Of a stretch of DNA of 64,000 nucleotides, positions 63,735-64,000 are shown in pieces. A program made the position numbers and the translations under genes. The notes under the pieces are model-generated. The model did not search any database, had not been told where the DNA came from, and saw only the letters and a program-made list of their open reading frames with translations. Source of the stretch: Leclercia sp. LSNIH1 (lineage in GTDB: Bacteria > Pseudomonadota > Gammaproteobacteria > Enterobacterales > Enterobacteriaceae); contig NZ_CP026167.1 of NCBI RefSeq assembly GCF_002902985.1, positions 4,092,001-4,156,000 on the forward strand, read 5' to 3'. How positions within the stretch are numbered: the first letter of the stretch is position 1; each line of letters opens with the position of its first letter.

Positions 63735-64000
63735 TCAGAGTGCGATATCCGCAACCGGTTTGCTTTCCGGCTGGGAGGTCGCCTGCGCCTCAGGCTGAGG
63801 CGCCGCATCCGGTGCCTGCGGTTTTTCATACTTCAGCTGCAGCACGCGGCTGGTGTACTCCAGCTCCTGCTCGGTGGCCTCAACGTTGCCGTTCAGCGCC
63901 GTACCGTATGAAGGAATAATGGTCTTCAGCTTCGCCTGCCACTCCGGGCTGGCGACTTTGTCTTTAAACACTTTTTCCATCAGGTGCAGCATAATCGGTG
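63735..64000 (-). CDS. mqo: malate:quinone oxidoreductase, C-terminal end
   Basis: The frame continues past the right edge, so only the last 88 or so residues are seen. The segments [32 protein letters not shown] and [20 protein letters not shown] match the Mqo C-terminus, ending in a low-complexity Pro/Ala/Gln-rich tail ([17 protein letters not shown]). Mqo is a membrane-associated FAD enzyme oxidising malate to oxaloacetate with quinone. The FAD domain lies outside the window. Adjacency to eco matches E. coli. Confidence 0.93.
   Translation of the reverse strand, partial: PIMLHLMEKVFKDKVASPEWQAKLKTIIPSYGTALNGNVEATEQELEYTSRVLQLKYEKPQAPDAAPQPEAQATSQPESKPVADIAL

Overview
The window is a chromosomal segment of a member of the Enterobacteriaceae. 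Gene content and order follow the Escherichia coli block from yohD to mqo almost gene for gene, with moderately high GC, REP-type palindromes and E. coli-like operators. Several departures from E. coli (no preTA, rihB, yeiL or nap/ccm at this locus; added bglGFB, uxuA and a DUF1996 gene) point to an Enterobacter, Lelliottia or Leclercia-like genus. That genus assignment is inference. I see no insertion sequence, integrase, prophage, rRNA operon or CRISPR array. There is one tRNA gene, proL.

Layout. 1-2.6 kb: yohD (5' cut by the window), yohF, and an intact mdtQ. 2.7-7.2 kb: a complete aryl-beta-glucoside operon bglG-bglF-bglB with two BglG-type antiterminator/terminator pairs. 7.2-11.3 kb: dusC, yohJK, cdd, sanA. 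11.4-16.5 kb: the mglBAC galactose transporter and its regulator galS, both with CRP and GalR/GalS sites. 16.5-20.6 kb: folE-yeiB, an extra MFS transporter, yeiG. 20.6-28.6 kb: cirA with a Fur box, lysP, yeiE/yeiH, nfo-yeiI. 28.6-35.9 kb: pseudouridine catabolism psuK-psuG-psuT and the fructose PTS operon fruBKA with two Cra sites. 36.2-44.3 kb: setB, yeiW, yeiP (efpL), a divergent uxuA/yeiQ pair with a UxuR/ExuR-type box, yeiR with a Zur-like box, lpxT, mepS. 44.4-51.6 kb: pdeN and the yejABEF peptide importer. 51.6-59.7 kb: yejG, bcr, rsuA, radD, rplY, yejK, yejL, yejM. 59.8-64 kb: tRNA-Pro, a secreted DUF1996 protein, an MFS transporter, a small DUF2534-like membrane protein, ecotin, and the 3' end of mqo.

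The genes fall into carbon scavenging (beta-glucosides, galactose, fructose, hexuronates, pseudouridine, nucleosides), envelope maintenance (mepS, lpxT, yejM, sanA), solute import and export (yej, lysP, cirA, bcr, setB), and translation or repair (dusC, rsuA, efpL, rplY, nfo, radD). Most of the region is conserved core genome and I found no convincing wholly new multigene system. The observations most worth a second look are a 14-bp perfect hairpin that buries the nfo ribosome-binding site, the Zur-like box at yeiR, repeated operator-like elements at the psuK promoter and between fruA and psuK, the UxuR-type box between uxuA and yeiQ, and the DUF1996/MFS/DUF2534 block where E. coli carries narP-ccm-nap.
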